NCBI GenBank assembly: GCA_951799445.1
Contig: CATOGU010000239.1
Coordinates: 310,001 to 374,000 of the forward strand
Length of the DNA: 64,000 nucleotides
Direction: 5' to 3'
Source of the DNA: Pseudisothecium myosuroides
Taxonomy: Eukaryota; Streptophyta; Bryopsida; Hypnales; Lembophyllaceae
In this document: one piece after another, positions 21,196 to 33,251 of the stretch
Position numbering within the stretch: the first letter of the stretch is position 1
Layout: each line of letters starts with the position of its first letter
The notes under the pieces: generated by a model
What the model was told of the DNA's origin: nothing
The model's database searches: none
Seen by the model: the letters and a program-made list of their open reading frames with translations, nothing else
Translations under genes and position numbers: made by a program

Positions 21196-21266
21196 CTGCA
21201 AGATACCCAATGAACGCAATCAGAAAACCCGTAACCATGAACAGAAAGACAATCTCAATCGAATAC

Positions 21267-21423
21267 GTCGACCCAACCCAATATCCATCACACTTTGGAG
21301 GTGAGAGCTTATTATCTGAGGTTGAGACTTCGAAGCCATGCACAAAATGACCAGGGCCCCCCGGCTTTTCTGAGGGGTAACATCAGGAGCATTGAACGTG
21401 AAGTAGTTCCAGAGGGCTACCAC
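21267..21423 (-). CDS. Condensin subunit 1 (CAP-D2)-like exon
   Basis: The exon is bounded by ATGCAG|GTGG and CGAC|GTATTC. It encodes about 52 residues: LWNYFTFNAPDVTPQKSRGA, LVILCMASKSQPQIISSHLQ, then SVMDIGLG. This resembles the HEAT-repeat region of condensin D2, in which 'RGAL-LCMA-KS-I' and 'IGLG' recur in plant and animal members. Other condensin exons are not seen around it, and the downstream exons are low-complexity and FCP1-like. It is therefore either a captured exon or a coincidental HEAT-like piece. Confidence 0.4.
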
Positions 21424-21499
21424 CTGCATGAAATCGGTCTCAGAAGACAGATCTATTGTAGCGTGCCAACTGTATGCCAATAATTATACTCTGCAGAAT

Positions 21500-22390
21500 T
21501 GAATATTGGAATAAAAAGAGTCGAGTGAAACCAGAGGCCGCCGAGACCCCTCAAGAAAAGGACACGATTACAAATAAAGCTACGTCAGATCATCAACCGC
21601 AACAACCATCACAATGAGATAGCAAAATCACCCCAAACACCATCTCCGAACAACAAATCGCCAGCAGCAAGGGCAATAACGAGAACTTGCAATAAATCAA
21701 AGAAAAGATCCATCGTGATAAACAAGCCTGAATGATACGCGTGAATAATGGGCAAATTGCAAATACCACCACCAGCAGACCTGACCCACAAGAATGATAG
21801 GTAGGCCCCGCCCCTGATTCCTTGTTGGGTACGTAACAAGAACTGGCCTTTTCCATCCAGAATTCCAGATCACCAGTTGTGTGTGTCACAGCTTGAAATA
21901 GCAGTGCCCAGGATTCGAGGGAAATTTAACACAGTCACAGTTAGAAACTGAACTGCATCTTAATCTGCAGTTAGTACCGGTATGGGGCTGTCTCAGTAAT
22001 CCTCAAATGGGTGGCTATATACACCAGCAATATTCCACAGCACCAAAAAAAAATGGCTATAAAGAGCAATATGTTTAAGTTATACCAAAAACATTTCACA
22101 GCACCGGAAAAACTGTGAAAAAACAGCGTGTTAAAAGTTGAGAAAAGTACTGTACATAGTTCATATGGTAGTGGTTTGAGCAACCAGAGCTATTTGTGAG
22201 AACCACCACCAGAAGCAAACCCGGTAAAATTGTTACTTCCACTGACAAGCCCCTTGACCAACTTCTATGGTCTTTTCACCTCCCAACACCCCTTTCCTTC
22301 CCCCATTACTCATAAAATCCACGTTCCTCAATACAAAATTCCCCCATTAGTCATAAAATCCACATTCCTCAATATAAAAAATAAAAAATA
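21500..22390. other. Probable upstream/intronic part of the island
   Basis: The base composition is like that of the exon-bearing island, without a recognisable protein. Minus-strand ORFs here (21593-21889, 21971-22183) have no known domain. Direct repeats of CATAAAATCCAC occur at about 22311 and 22354. Confidence 0.3.
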
Positions 22391-22394
22391 AAAA

Positions 22395-22615
22395 ATTTCT
22401 TAGAACTCCGTCCTTCATGAAAGAATCCCATCGTTTACAAATTTTGCATTATGTGAAACCCTAATTCAGCAATCAGCCTCTGTCCTTTTTGACAGAGTCT
22501 CATCAGTTAAAAACATTCTATGAAACCCTAATTCAGCAATTAGACTCCATTCTTTGTGATTGAGTCTCACTATTTACAAATCCTTCATCCTAGACGAAAC
22601 CCTAATTGTTACGTC
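22395..22615 (+). repeat. Imperfect tandem repeat of about 70 bp
   Basis: Three successive units share the word GAAACCCTAATT and a preceding GAGTCTCA/AATCCCATC part, with ATTCAGCAAT in the first two. A (TA)n run follows at 22737-22748. Confidence 0.6.
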
Positions 22616-22749
22616 GATAGAACTGGATCTTTAGCAATTCAACTTTCCCTTTTCCCTTTCACCTTAGATTAATCAGCGCTTCCTTTCACCTCAAATTTAT
22701 CCGCGCGTGGAGCGTGCATTGCGCAACCTCCTCGTATATATATATATAT

Positions 22750-23883
22750 GTCTGACGCCTGATATTGCACATGACAAATTTCAAGTATGAGTGACATTCT
22801 TGTCTAATAAGGCCCAATTTATCAGCTGAGAAAATTTTAAAATCTACTTTTAATATGACTCAAAATGTAAAATCTAACAAGTGTATATTGATTTGAGATT
22901 CTTTAATAAAATGAAACAGAAATATGTCAAGATTAAAAATAAAAATTCCTTTATTTAAAAGTCAGCCTTAAACTTGACCTTACTAGAGGGACAAGGGGTA
23001 CACCTAATCATATATACTCAAATATATCATTCTCCTAGGTTATAGTTGATGGTGGGAACAGTGTTGGTTGTGAGATTCCTAGTACCGTTCTCTCTGATTG
23101 CTCATTTTCTCATGTTTCCGCCAGATTTTGCCGGCACTCGTTTGAGTTCATGAATTGCAGTTGATTTCCGAGGGTTTTGTGCGTTTTACGTGCAAGGAGA
23201 GATCCCAGTTGCACTATGCACTAGTTTCTGATTGTTTTGAGATGTCGGAGTTGTTACAGTAACGGCGTATGTAGGATAGTCAAAATTTAATTTTTGTATA
23301 AGAAAAATTGACTGAATGTAGTCAAATGCATATGACTGTACGTAGTCATTGTACTCATAAGTATATGACTAGGCATAGTCAAAAATTTGAGAATACCAGG
23401 CCAGATTTCATTTGAGGTCCCAAACACTATTGGGAACGCTTCTTTGGGAACCATATTGGCACCAACTTGACTGGTAGTCAAAACACAAAAACGACTAGGA
23501 GTTGGTAACTACAAGGAGTCCAGTCAAATAGCCGTTTTTTGTTCATCTGGGGTCATAAAACCTAGTCAAAAACGGCCCTTTTTTTGTAGTGTCTTCTATA
23601 ACTCAAGGCAAGAGCCATGATTACTAAACACTGCAAAAAAGGCCTCACGATTTTTTGGAATCTTCATCTCAACAAAGAATTACAATTACAAAAAACATGC
23701 ATACCCTTCCTAAGTTTCTGCAAGATTGTCAAATACTTTGAAAAAACCACCCCTCTTTTTGGACTGCCAGCACAGACGCCAGCTAGGTTTGGAGGTAAGA
23801 GTGGCGCTTGGTGAGAACAAGCTTGACTAAAGACAGACTTCCACCGGTTTTTGTTATCTCGTAAGTCCAAGTGCGAATCGGCC
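22750..23883. other. Intergenic with one CACTA-like right end
   Basis: TTTTTTTGTAGTG ends at 23591, preceded by AACGGCCC, as in the right end of a CACTA MITE. The left end was not found. TAGTCA words recur between 23277 and 23480. No gene is recognised. Confidence 0.4.
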
Positions 23884-24667
23884 TTAACCCTTGCACGTCC
23901 TAGCGTGCCGCTGTGACCAGTACAATACGGGGTATTTTGCTTGTATTTGGAATAGATCCACACCTCTATTACATTTGACACCAACAAAGAAGTTGGAGAG
24001 TAGATCAATGCGGTTCTAGTGAGCTACTTGAGATCCCAAATTGAAATTTCCTAGGGTATGTCAGACATTGAGTTTAGCCACCTTCCATAACTCAAGTTTC
24101 ATACCCTAGATATGAGCTTTGATAACTAGGGGTTATGAGTGCCCCATGTCAAAGTTATGTCTTCCCATAAGCCCCTTAACACATATAGTTATGACTATTC
24201 ATCTTACTCTCATCCATAAGTCCTCACATAGATGCATCTTGCTCTGTTGTATGTTTAACATCTAAATGTCCAAAGAGCCCAATATGGTTGAAGGGTGTGC
24301 TTGGATGTGTGAAATTAGACAAAAGATGCATTTTGAGCTCAAATTTTGGTTTGTCACTGAAGTGCAAATGGAGTTGCTAGTTCAACAAAAATTTCCTTGA
24401 AGTGCCTACTTTGCTCTAGATTCTACATGGAACATAGAGAATATTGTATTTTTTCAACAATTAGGAGACAAATGTCTTTGGGCAATTGAAGAGAGCGGCT
24501 TATAAAGCAGATGTGACAAATGCTCCAATGTCTTGTATTGTACAAGAGAGAAATTTAGTGATATGTTACTTGTTTTTGTCTTGATTTGGGCAAGGTTTTG
24601 TTAAATAAGACACACATCACCAAAACATCTGTGCAAATGTCAGTTTCAGAACTGCTTCTAATCAAAA

Positions 24668-24815
24668 CACTACAAGAAAGTGTGTCCAAATTGACAGGCC
24701 CAATTGACTAGAAGTGTCCAAAATGACAAAAAATTGTCAAATTGGACACTTTTAGTCAATTGGACCTGTCAATTTGGACATAGTTCTGTCATTTTGGACG
24801 GTCTTCCTTGTAGTG
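24668..24815. mobile_element. CACTA MITE (148 bp)
   Basis: The ends are CACTACAAGAAAG and the inverted CTTCCTTGTAGTG, flanked by AAA on both sides. Almost the whole element is an inverted repeat (GTGTCCAAATTGACAGG against CCTGTCAATTTGGAC). It is the reverse-oriented sister of 54056-54204. Confidence 0.9.
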
Positions 24816-25758
24816 AAATCTAGGCATGTGGACAACTTTTAGGGTGTTTATAACACGTTGTTAGATTTTCACAAAGTTGTTTCACAAGTTGTGGTCCTCT
24901 ACCGTTTGGTGTGAATATTAATGCATACATTTAAATCCAAATTTCAAACATTGAAATATTAGAGAATATCATTTTGTAGTGGATAACTCAAACCACCCAT
25001 TTTACTAATTAGCAAAAAATATTACTATTGACTAGAATAAAGTACAACTACAAACTAGAATGGGCATAGTTTGTTTAGCGTGGACCATCTCTACAACTAA
25101 TTATCTTCAGATGTTAGGGGTCCACGTGGTCCCCTCAAGCACATGTTTATGCATAGTTGTTTTATAATCATGTTAGGAAAAACAATTATGTATAACAAGA
25201 CAATGATTATGGGATATATATATCACAAGCAGTCAAGCACGCATCACAAATCTAACTATCCAAGCTTTCAAGACTCACTTTTCAATCTAAAAACTAAACA
25301 GCTCAAATTAGGTAAATTGCACTCATTGCCATGTCAAAATTTCCAACATAAGTTCTCTTAGTAACTGCTTGTAAATATACATGTCTAAACCCTAAATTGC
25401 ATAAGCACTGACAATCTAAAAGGCAAATGGCAAAGCAAGCATAAGTTCAGCAAACAAAAAGACTAGCTATTGGTTTTGCGCAAATTTATATTACTTAATG
25501 AGAAGTGAAGGTCGAGATCGGCTTGCACAATCACGTAGAGGCAGGAAGTTAACTTTGAAGAAAAGTCATCACTGACAGTCTTTGCAAAATTGTAAAGACA
25601 TACAATATATTAGTGTGCAAAGTGTTAGTAGAAAGAAAAGAAAAAAGCTTTCCATTTGATGCAACAACATTTTATCAAATAGATACTAAATTTGTACGTG
25701 AAGAGATATCTGAGTTTATTACAATTGCAAATGTGTTTAATAAAGCTCAATAGCGTAC

Positions 25759-27009
25759 CTTCTTCTCTAGTATTACAATATCACCAGTTTTTGGAGGTTC
25801 TAGATTTTCCAATTTTTTCAGGGCTTCTCAAAATCCCTCCGTAGCAGCACTTTCATTGCCCAAGGCAAAATTGACATCTGCAACCTTTGCTAATGACACT
25901 GCAAAATCTAGTAGTTGTTCTACAAGAGAGAAAGACAAATATAGTTACAAATTTGTTTAAAGGAGAATTTATCTAATCATCCAGCAGACACTTTAAAGAA
26001 AATTATTTGTGATGGTGTGTTTTGCAAAATATTCCTTTTGGAAAATACTCCCTTAGTCCCTCTAAAAACGTCCAAAAAGCTTCCTTGTAAAGGATCAATT
26101 GTGTTTTTAGTCTTTGTGCTAGTGACACATGCATTCTAGAGTCAATATACCATCTACCAAATGCATGCAAAATCTCCAGCTTTGATGTTGCTATTATGGG
26201 CACCCAAATTCCATGCAAAAAGTACCATATTTATGCATGATGCCAGCTCCTCATTATTGATGATTTAATGACTAATAGCAACAATGGTACCTCATATAGG
26301 CAAGGCCAAACTTGTTAGGAGAGGAGTGCTCTCTAATTGCTTAATTTGCCCCCATGAGATCATTAAACATGGAAAACGCGTTCTTAGCATTTGAAATCAG
26401 CAAAAGGGAGCTTTTTAGTGGTACAAGAAATGTGTCTGAAATGGAGCTTTTTAGAGGGACAGAGGGAGTAACAAAAATCGAAGTCTGAAAGATGAAGATT
26501 GAAACCTGAAAATAGCTTTTCAAATATGCTCATGTCGTGTTCAATCAGCCGCAGTGCACAGCGTGGCTTGTCTTTGAACAACATCCTCGTTAATTGAAGC
26601 TCCAAAGGACCTGCATGCAAGACAGAGGACGTAACGATTTCAATGACAACAACAGCAAGGGATTGTAAGTAAAGCTTCAAGATAATACAGACTTCACAAA
26701 AAAGGCTTGAATATTCATAGCATTAGCGTTGTGCATAAATTAGGGTTTACAAGCGTGTGCACGACGTTGACAGCTTTCCCGCATCGTATTCTGGAAGAGA
26801 TCCAAAAAGAAATTCACCTTTGTATGGAGGTCTTTGATCCAAACTCTAATGAAGACAGGCTGGTAATGAGCTACATCCGCGCTTCGGCATCCAACACCTT
26901 TTCCAATACAACTCCAATATTGTCTAGCCAGTCTCTCCTCCACTGGGCGTCCTCGGCATTGCCACCAGGCTTTTGATCCAAATACAACAACACCATTGTC
27001 GCAAATCAA
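25759..27009 (-). pseudogene. Spliced gene fragment, TPR-like, unidentified
   Basis: Several exons can be delimited on the minus strand. A first coding piece reads MICDNGVVVFGSKAWWQCRG and, later, VNFFLDLFQNTMRE. An exon at 26506-26610 (GPLELQLTRMLFKDKPRCAL, borders TGCATGCAG| and TTCAG|GTTTC) and one at 25759-25919 (EQLLDFAVSLAKVADVNFAL, borders CTTGTAG| and AAG|GTACGC) follow. The last has an in-frame TGA before EALKKLENL. Its helical pattern resembles tetratricopeptide-like plant proteins, but I cannot name the family. It lies wholly inside the 3.3-kb TIR element. Confidence 0.45.
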
Positions 27010-27638
27010 ATTGCCTCCGATTCAATAATGTATTTCAAAATCCGGGACGAGCGAGCGCGATGAGTTGCGCAACAAGAGAGTTGCTCGATGAAGAGCTTTG
27101 ATAAAAGTTATTGTGAGTCTAGCCTTGCGCCTCGCGGTGGTGGATCTAGTCGCGGTCGCACCGTGCCTGAGAGTCTTGACCTGAAGGAGAGATGACGAGA
27201 AGCGTATGAGCTTCCATAAGCCTTAGAGATCACCTCCGGAGATGGCCTCTAACATAAGCCTACGGAAGCTCTTAACTCAGGTTATGAGCTTCCATTACTC
27301 CTAGTTATGGAAGCTCATAACTTTGAGTTAGGAGCCATGTCTGACATACCCTAATGGTAGCAAATGACAAATATACGTCAGCGTATCTACGGTTCCCTCT
27401 CGACGTACAAGGGTTAAGAATACATGGCCGTAGGAGGGGCTAATCAACCAGAACGAATGCGAGTTTCTTGCCACGAGGACGAGATTCCGGATGGATGAAA
27501 AAGACACTGGCTTCGGTGCCCGAGTCCAAAGACGGGTGGCGCGTGCACACTGACCCCTCCAACACAACGCTCCTCGCCCCAAACCAGGTTGCGCAATTCA
27601 GCAATTCCTCACAGAGCTTTGCGGTGCGTGTGGCAGCG

Positions 27639-28050
27639 ATGGCGAGCAACATCGTTCCCAAGGACGTGGTGGGGAAGGTGAGGAGGCTGGTGCCGGAAGA
27701 TCCCGTGGGCACAGCCAAGTCCTTCCTCCAGAAAGTGGTGTAGCCGTGGGCCATCACGGGCCCAACCGCGACGTCGGAGTTTCTGGAATCGGTCCCTCAA
27801 GCCAAAGACTACCGCAAAATTGCTCGTGCGGCCTGCCATCCGTCACGCCGAGACCGACAAGGTGTTTGACATCAAGTACCACACGCGGGACAGGAAGCGG
27901 AGCGTGAAGACGACGGTGCAAGAGATGGACCCTGTTGCATTGGCCGCTGAGCTCGAGGGTTTGCCGCCTACGCCTGGCAACGGGCGACAGTATGTCATGG
28001 GAACGGCGTATCACATGGACGATGAGCCGAACGATGGATACCAAGAGTGA
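27639..28050 (+). pseudogene. Small intronless gene remnant, frameshifted
   Basis: A GC-rich coding stretch starts MASNIVPKDVVGKVRRLVPE and meets TAG after FLQKVV. The same frame continues PWAITGPTATSEFLESVPQA, then a shift of one base near 27818 leads into a frame with DKVFDIKYHTRDRKRSVKTT, ending YHMDDEPNDGYQE and stop at 28048-28050. The three pieces read as one protein of about 135 residues broken by one stop and one frameshift. I do not recognise the family. Lack of introns would fit a processed copy. Confidence 0.5.
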
Positions 28051-28058
28051 ATCAGTCA

Positions 28059-28562
28059 GTGAAAGACCATTTTAGGGTTTGCAGGTTCGCAATTTTTAGC
28101 TGGTTTCCTTGTCTCACGATAAATTAGGGTTTCAGAGCCCAATGCCGTCCTGAATCTCAGATATCCATTCTCAGTACCTTCGAGTACCTCCGAGGTCTTC
28201 ATTTGGTGTAGGATCCAACGGCTATCTGCTTGTTTTGAAATAATTATATAGCTCATTAGTTTCTCTGTCGTGCTTTTGCCTGAGAAAAATCCTAAATCTA
28301 CTGTTCATCAAGTGAAGACCATTTTAGGGTTTGCAGGTTCGCAATTTTTAGCTGGTTTTCTTCTCTCACGATAAATTAGGGTTTCAGAGCTCTATGCCAT
28401 CCTGAATCTCAGATATTCATTATTAATCAATACCTTCGAGTACCTCCGAGGTCTCCATTTGGTCTAGGATCCAACGACATTCTGCTTCTTTCGAAATAAA
28501 TATGTAGCTCATTAGTTTCTCTGTCGTGCTTGTGCCTGAGAAAATTCCTAAATCTACTGTTC
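28059..28562 (+). repeat. Tandem duplication, two units of about 250 bp
   Basis: The sequence AGACCATTTTAGGGTTTGCA starts at about 28062 and again at about 28315. The two units run in parallel (TCACGATAAATTAGGGTTTC, CTTCGAGTACCTCCGAGGTC) to CCTAAATCTACTGTTC. They differ by scattered substitutions and one small insertion. They directly follow the broken gene and may be duplicated 3' flank. Confidence 0.85.
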
Positions 28563-30130
28563 TTTGCGACTGTTGTGGGTCTTTAGGTTCTGATTATGTG
28601 ATGACTACAAATGCAATTTATGTTAGTTATGTAGATCCTGTTTGCGTCAGTATAAGCGTTCTTTTAACAGGGATGAGTGTAGGGGACGGGATCAGGTCCT
28701 TCATAGCTTTCTTGTCTTCACCCTTGACTAGGTTTTCGTTGCCGTGCAACTCGGCATGCATTCTGGATGCTGTATCTCTCTGTGATGCACCCAAACGTAT
28801 GCATCTGTATGCAATTTTAGGTCTAAGAGCATTCGTGTCATTTTGCAGAACACATGAGATATTGCATGGACAGGAAACCTGTGTGTTTGCTGCCACAAAC
28901 TGTGATGGAAGTATTTTGCGAGTGTCGGAGAACTGGCCGTGAGAGTTGATTACCAGTGATGCGATCTGACTGAAGTCTTTATCCTATCTGGCCAAGACAC
29001 GGTACACTTCAACTATTACCATGTTTTTGAGGTTTCTATTAGTGCAGGGCTCAAGGTATTTTCCACGTTATAGTGGATGGATGTCACGTAAAGAGCACAC
29101 ATTTGCTGTTCTAGTGGGAGTAAGAGATGTTGGCGAACTTTCTGGACGTTGCTCAGGAGCTTCTCTCTTTTGAAATTGCTATCAAGGTAGAGGACAGCAA
29201 TTGTGAGACTAGCCATCCTGTAGGAGTGTGATTTGTGGGAGCTCATTATAGAGCTGTGAGGAATGAACCTGTGTACTAGAGCCAAATCTATAGAGACGAA
29301 TTTTCGGTCACTATGTATGAAACTCCTGTGAGGTTTCGTCGTTCTCTCTGTCCATGCAAAGGTAAGTGATCATAGACATGTAGCCAAGGGATGAAGCAAT
29401 TTGAGATTTGCTGTACTTCTGTTTTTCTCCATTCAAGTAATTATTTTGATTTGGACAGGCACGTACTGAAACTTAACAAGTTTTGTAAGTGGATTATGAG
29501 AAAAACTGCAACATGTGATGTGAGTGCAAAGTTAACGTTATAAGTACACACTTAGCTTCGGATTCTTCATCTCGGTCTCTCCAGCTTATGCTGAGTGAAA
29601 CTTCAGCCTAGTGAGAAGCATGTCACGGAGAGATTAAGCTTTGGACTTGAGGGGGTGTATTCAAGGTGGAAACAGCTAACTTAACCATAGGTACAATCAA
29701 AGAGAGTGGTTTGTTTTTTTCTAATGTTTTTGACTATTTGACCGTTTTAATTGTTATGATTCTCGTTGGTTGTGTCTTTTTATTTTGTTTCTATTGTTTG
29801 TTCTCATTTCAGAAGTCTAGAGACGTACGAGGGTCTGCAAGACATCGTTGAAAAATATCCGAAGACGGTGTGGACCCAGTTGGTTTGCTGCAATTTGGTC
29901 TTGGTTTAGGAATGATCAAACTTCTATGTATTTTGAATTTGTGTATGTGGTGCTTCTAAATACCCACCATACTTGTTGTGAAGAGTTAGATGTATCCATT
30001 TTGTGCGTTTTGGTAGTCTGACCAGTTCTTTTTATTTTACGTCGCAAATTTTGCTCAGAAAATCAATATGTACTTATTGTGCGTGATACTTGTTACCGTC
30101 TAAGGTAATTTTTGGCATGAATGTTTACAG
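28563..30130. other. Upstream or intronic region of kinase gene, no exon recognised
   Basis: No exon encoding the LysM region or kinase N-lobe could be identified. The 138-codon ORF at 28526-28942 has no recognised domain. A possible donor CAAAG|GTAAGTG stands at about 29360. Confidence 0.35.
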
Positions 30131-31562
30131 CTACTCGGGCTGCACTATCTTGGTTATCGAGGGTACAAGTTGCTCTAGACGCTGCACGAGGCTTGGAGTA
30201 CATTCACGAGCACACGAGGTCTTCTTACATCCACCGGGACATCAAGTCCGCTAACATACTTCTGGATGAGCAGTACCATGCAAAGGTAACAACTGCACAG
30301 CTATGTCAGTTTTATTCCTTAAAACGAATCTTTTAGGTGACGACAAATTCGGAGTACTAACGGATTCGTAACTGGGTGAAGGTTGCAGATTTTGGTCTCA
30401 CGAAACTCACTGAAACAAAAGTAGAAGGATACTCCGGGACAATGCCGACGAAGGTGGTCGGTACCTGGGGTTACATGGCGCCAGAGTAAGTTGGTTGGTG
30501 TACTCTACGTGTATCCACATGATTATACTAGAGTAATTTTCTGGAATCAGTAATAATCTGCCCTTCTTTGCATGCTGTGGTTAGTAACATGTTTGCAGAG
30601 CCCTTTTTTGCGCTCATATTTTGATTAATCAGCTTCAGGTTGATTTGCGTCAGTTTCTTGGTCAATTTCCTACCCCCAAGGTACAGCTTTAAATTTGGTG
30701 TCCCTGATATTTGGGCCACACCATGACACTCCCTATCGTTAAGCATCAGTTGGAGTGCAACGCGGAATTTTGCTGCAAACTAATATATACAAAAAGAGGA
30801 CCTTCACACGTGGCGGGTATTGCATTCTTGCAGTTTCTGTTTGTGGTAACTGCTTTGCAAAATTCTGAAATTGTGAGTTCAGGTATGCTCAATTTGTAGA
30901 TGTGTCACCCATGCTTGACGTGTACGCATGTGGAATCGTTGGGTTGGAAATACTATCCGGAAGAGCGGCCATTTTACAGGGACCCTTGACTGAGGATACG
31001 TCATCCAGCACTGGGCGTCCAAGGGAGGAACAAAGAGCTTTAGTCAATTATGAGAGTCCCTCAGAACAGTTTGGTTTATGCTTCTGATGTAAGTGGAACT
31101 GATGCCAATTGCTGCAGGAATTCGAAGGCAAGTGATGACGACTGTTGACGTGGCATGTTTTTTAGTTGGAACCTGTATTGAGAGATCCAAACGGAAAAGA
31201 CAAGCTACCAAAGTTTATGGATCGTGCACTGGACGATGATTACCCAGCAGATGCGGCCTGGAAGGTTACGGTTTTCTCCCCTTTCCTCCGATCTTGTGAT
31301 GTTTCGGCCTAAATACATATAGCTTGACTGAGTTCTTGTGAATCATTCGAATTGAAAGCCTTTTGTGTAGCCTATGCAATGTTTAAATCTTTGACACTGG
31401 CCGATGCAGATGGCACAACTAGCAGGAGCCTGCACACATGAGCTGCTGGATAAGCGACCCACCATGTGGAAGGCAGTGGTAGCAGTCATGACACTGTCGT
31501 CTACAACCTATAAATGGGAAGTTAATACTTTTCCGAACCATAGTGGTACGGCAAGTGGATGA
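30131..31562 (+). pseudogene. LysM receptor-like kinase, C-terminal kinase exons
   Basis: Five exon-like blocks: 30131-30285, 30382-30485, 30883 to about 31087, 31166-31264 and 31410-31562. They match the CERK1/LYK type of chitin-receptor kinases. Visible motifs are [13 protein letters not shown], catalytic loop [53 protein letters not shown] and the C-terminal MAQLAGACTHELLDKRPTMW. HRD, DFG and APE are intact. The N-lobe with its ATP lysine, the membrane segment and the LysM domains are missing. The third block runs into TGA just before its only good donor (GTAAGTG, 31089), and that donor is out of phase with the next block, so the gene is probably broken. An unannotated alternative donor cannot be excluded. 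Confidence 0.75.
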
Positions 31563-32768
31563 TGAGAAGAGCAGCACCCTTAGGAAGCAAGGGAAACATG
31601 CAAATTCATCACATGGAGGAAGTCAATAAAGACATGTCGATGCTGGCTGCTGGCTTTTTCGAAACACATGAGCCTATGACAGAAATATGCAGCTCTTAGA
31701 CTACAGGTACCACCCTGCGCCTATAATGTGCTAACATGCAGACAGTGTATTGGAATGCGTAACGTGTTCAGTCACTGGAACTCTTGTTATGAAGTTGTCA
31801 GCAGAGTAGACATATCTGAAGCCGACATCCACAAAATGTTCAACCCGTTGGCATTGTTAGTAGTGATGATATGAGAGATCTTGTAGGCAGTACTTTGAAA
31901 TCTGAGACTTTCTCTTACAACGTCTAATAATTGCACATGTAGGGGATACTTACGTCAAGGTTTAGGAGACTAGAGTCAACGCATTGGCTGGCTGAGACCA
32001 AAGGGATGCTCTGTTCTGGTTGACACGAAGTGATGTCCCGATATTGTTCCGAGCAAAATTCAGGGGATGAGAAGTCCACTTGAAATACTCAATGGAGAAA
32101 ATTGGAGTATTTCTTGTTTACCTGAAGCAGGGGTGAAGGTGTTTCACAACATTGATAGTGTATGAAAAATGTGTGTAGGCTGTCGACTCAGCCTGCTCCA
32201 CGCACTTTCAACCTTTTTAGTTTAACTTTTCAATAGATTCTGACACTTTCGACATTTTCAACAGAACCTCTTGAGGCTTAAGCAGCTGAATTACAAGTTA
32301 GCCAAATGGTATGTTTTTCTTTCCCGACGGTGTTCCCTAACTTCCCTTGCTCTCTGGTCGAGGAGCCGTAAATGGGAGGAACCGTAAATGGGAGTGACGG
32401 GACAAATTAATGCATTTGTTTATAATATTCTTGAACAAAGTTGTTAGACCAAATAGTGCATGTAGTTTCTTGACATTTTGCACTATTGAAATACTTACCA
32501 AGACTACAGTGACTTTTGTCAATAGTTGCTGGGACAAATAATGGAGGAAGCAAGTAGAGGTTGAGCGCAGCAACAGTTGCCAGAGCCAGGGTTTAGGCAA
32601 AATTGGAAAGTATTGTAGCATAAAGAGAGTTGCATGCGCCTCCAGGTAGGTAAGGCAATCTAATTGTTAAGGCAACCTACATATAGTATTTGGTGGAACA
32701 CACCTATGTTCTTGAAGATTCTGTCTTTGCACTTGAGATTTCTTTAAGGAATTGATATGTGCACATTG
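31563..32768. other. 3' flank of kinase, no gene recognised
   Basis: No protein-like frame or structured repeat was recognised. A minus-strand 94-codon ORF (32337-32621) is unsupported. Confidence 0.4.
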
Positions 32769-33130
32769 GGGGTTGATACTTGCAACCCTCCCGGATAAAT
32801 TTTAGGATTCTACCATCATAAAGCTGAATTTGAGAAATTTGAATTTAGTTTTGGACTTAGAGATCATGGTTTAGTCTTGAATCATAAAAAAAGTTGCAAT
32901 TCAACAACACCCAATGAAAAAAGTTTTGTTTTTACAAACAAAAATAAAAGTAACACTTTTCCTTAGCTCAGCTTTTTCATTGAGTGTTGTTGAATTGCAA
33001 CTTTTATTCATGATTCCAAACTAAAGCATGATCTCTAAGTCCAAATCTGAATTCAAAATTCTCACATTCACGGTTTGATGGTAGAAATCTAAAACTTTCC
33101 CCGGGGGTGTGTGCAAATATCAACACTAAG
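32769..33130. repeat. Foldback element, arms of about 155 bp
   Basis: The left arm (TTAGGATTCTACCATCA ... GTTGCAATTCAACAACACCC) and right arm (GTGTTGTTGAATTGCAAC ... TGATGGTAGAAATC) are inverted copies around a spacer of about 40 bp. It has no ORF and resembles a MITE. Confidence 0.75.
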
Positions 33131-33144
33131 GAAGGTCCTGCGGT

Positions 33145-33251
33145 TTGAATTTACAGAACACACTTTATATCCTAAACTTTTCAAAATAGATCCCCCAAGC
33201 GGCACTTAACAATGAGTTTCATTGAAAAACGGGCTTGGGCTTTAAGGGGCT
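33145..33251. mobile_element. TTAA-element right-end fragment with an empty TTAA site
   Basis: CCCCCAAGCGGCACTTAACAA and then TGAGTTTCATTGAAA run to GGGCTTTAAGGGGCTAA. This is the uninterrupted counterpart of the sequence that is split by an insertion at 51661-52588. The internal TTAA (33206-33209) is the unoccupied target. Confidence 0.75.

Larger units (their letters stand above)
24054..27351. mobile_element. 3.3-kb TIR element carrying gene exons
   Basis: The 15-bp inverted ends GGGTATGTCAGACAT and its complement are followed inside by repeated CATAACT words on both flanks. It is inserted in the family D element with TA on each side. No transposase was seen. Inside are a CACTA MITE and minus-strand exons (25759-27009), so it looks like a Pack-type element that took up host gene sequence. 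The superfamily is uncertain; TA duplication would fit Tc1/mariner or a degraded 3-bp site. Confidence 0.65.
23884..27417. mobile_element. TTAA element, family D, split by a 3.3-kb insertion
   Basis: The left part (23884-24053) starts TTAACCCTTGCACGTCC and carries the family D core (CCAGTACAATACGGGGTAT). The right part (27352-27417) carries ATGGTAGCAAATGAC and ends GACGTACAAGGGTTAA. Removing 24054-27351 and one TA gives a normal family D element of about 235 bp. Confidence 0.85.

Noticed and set aside
28526..28942. 138-codon plus-strand ORF
   Set aside because: No recognisable domain, no homologous pattern, and it starts inside the tandem duplication.
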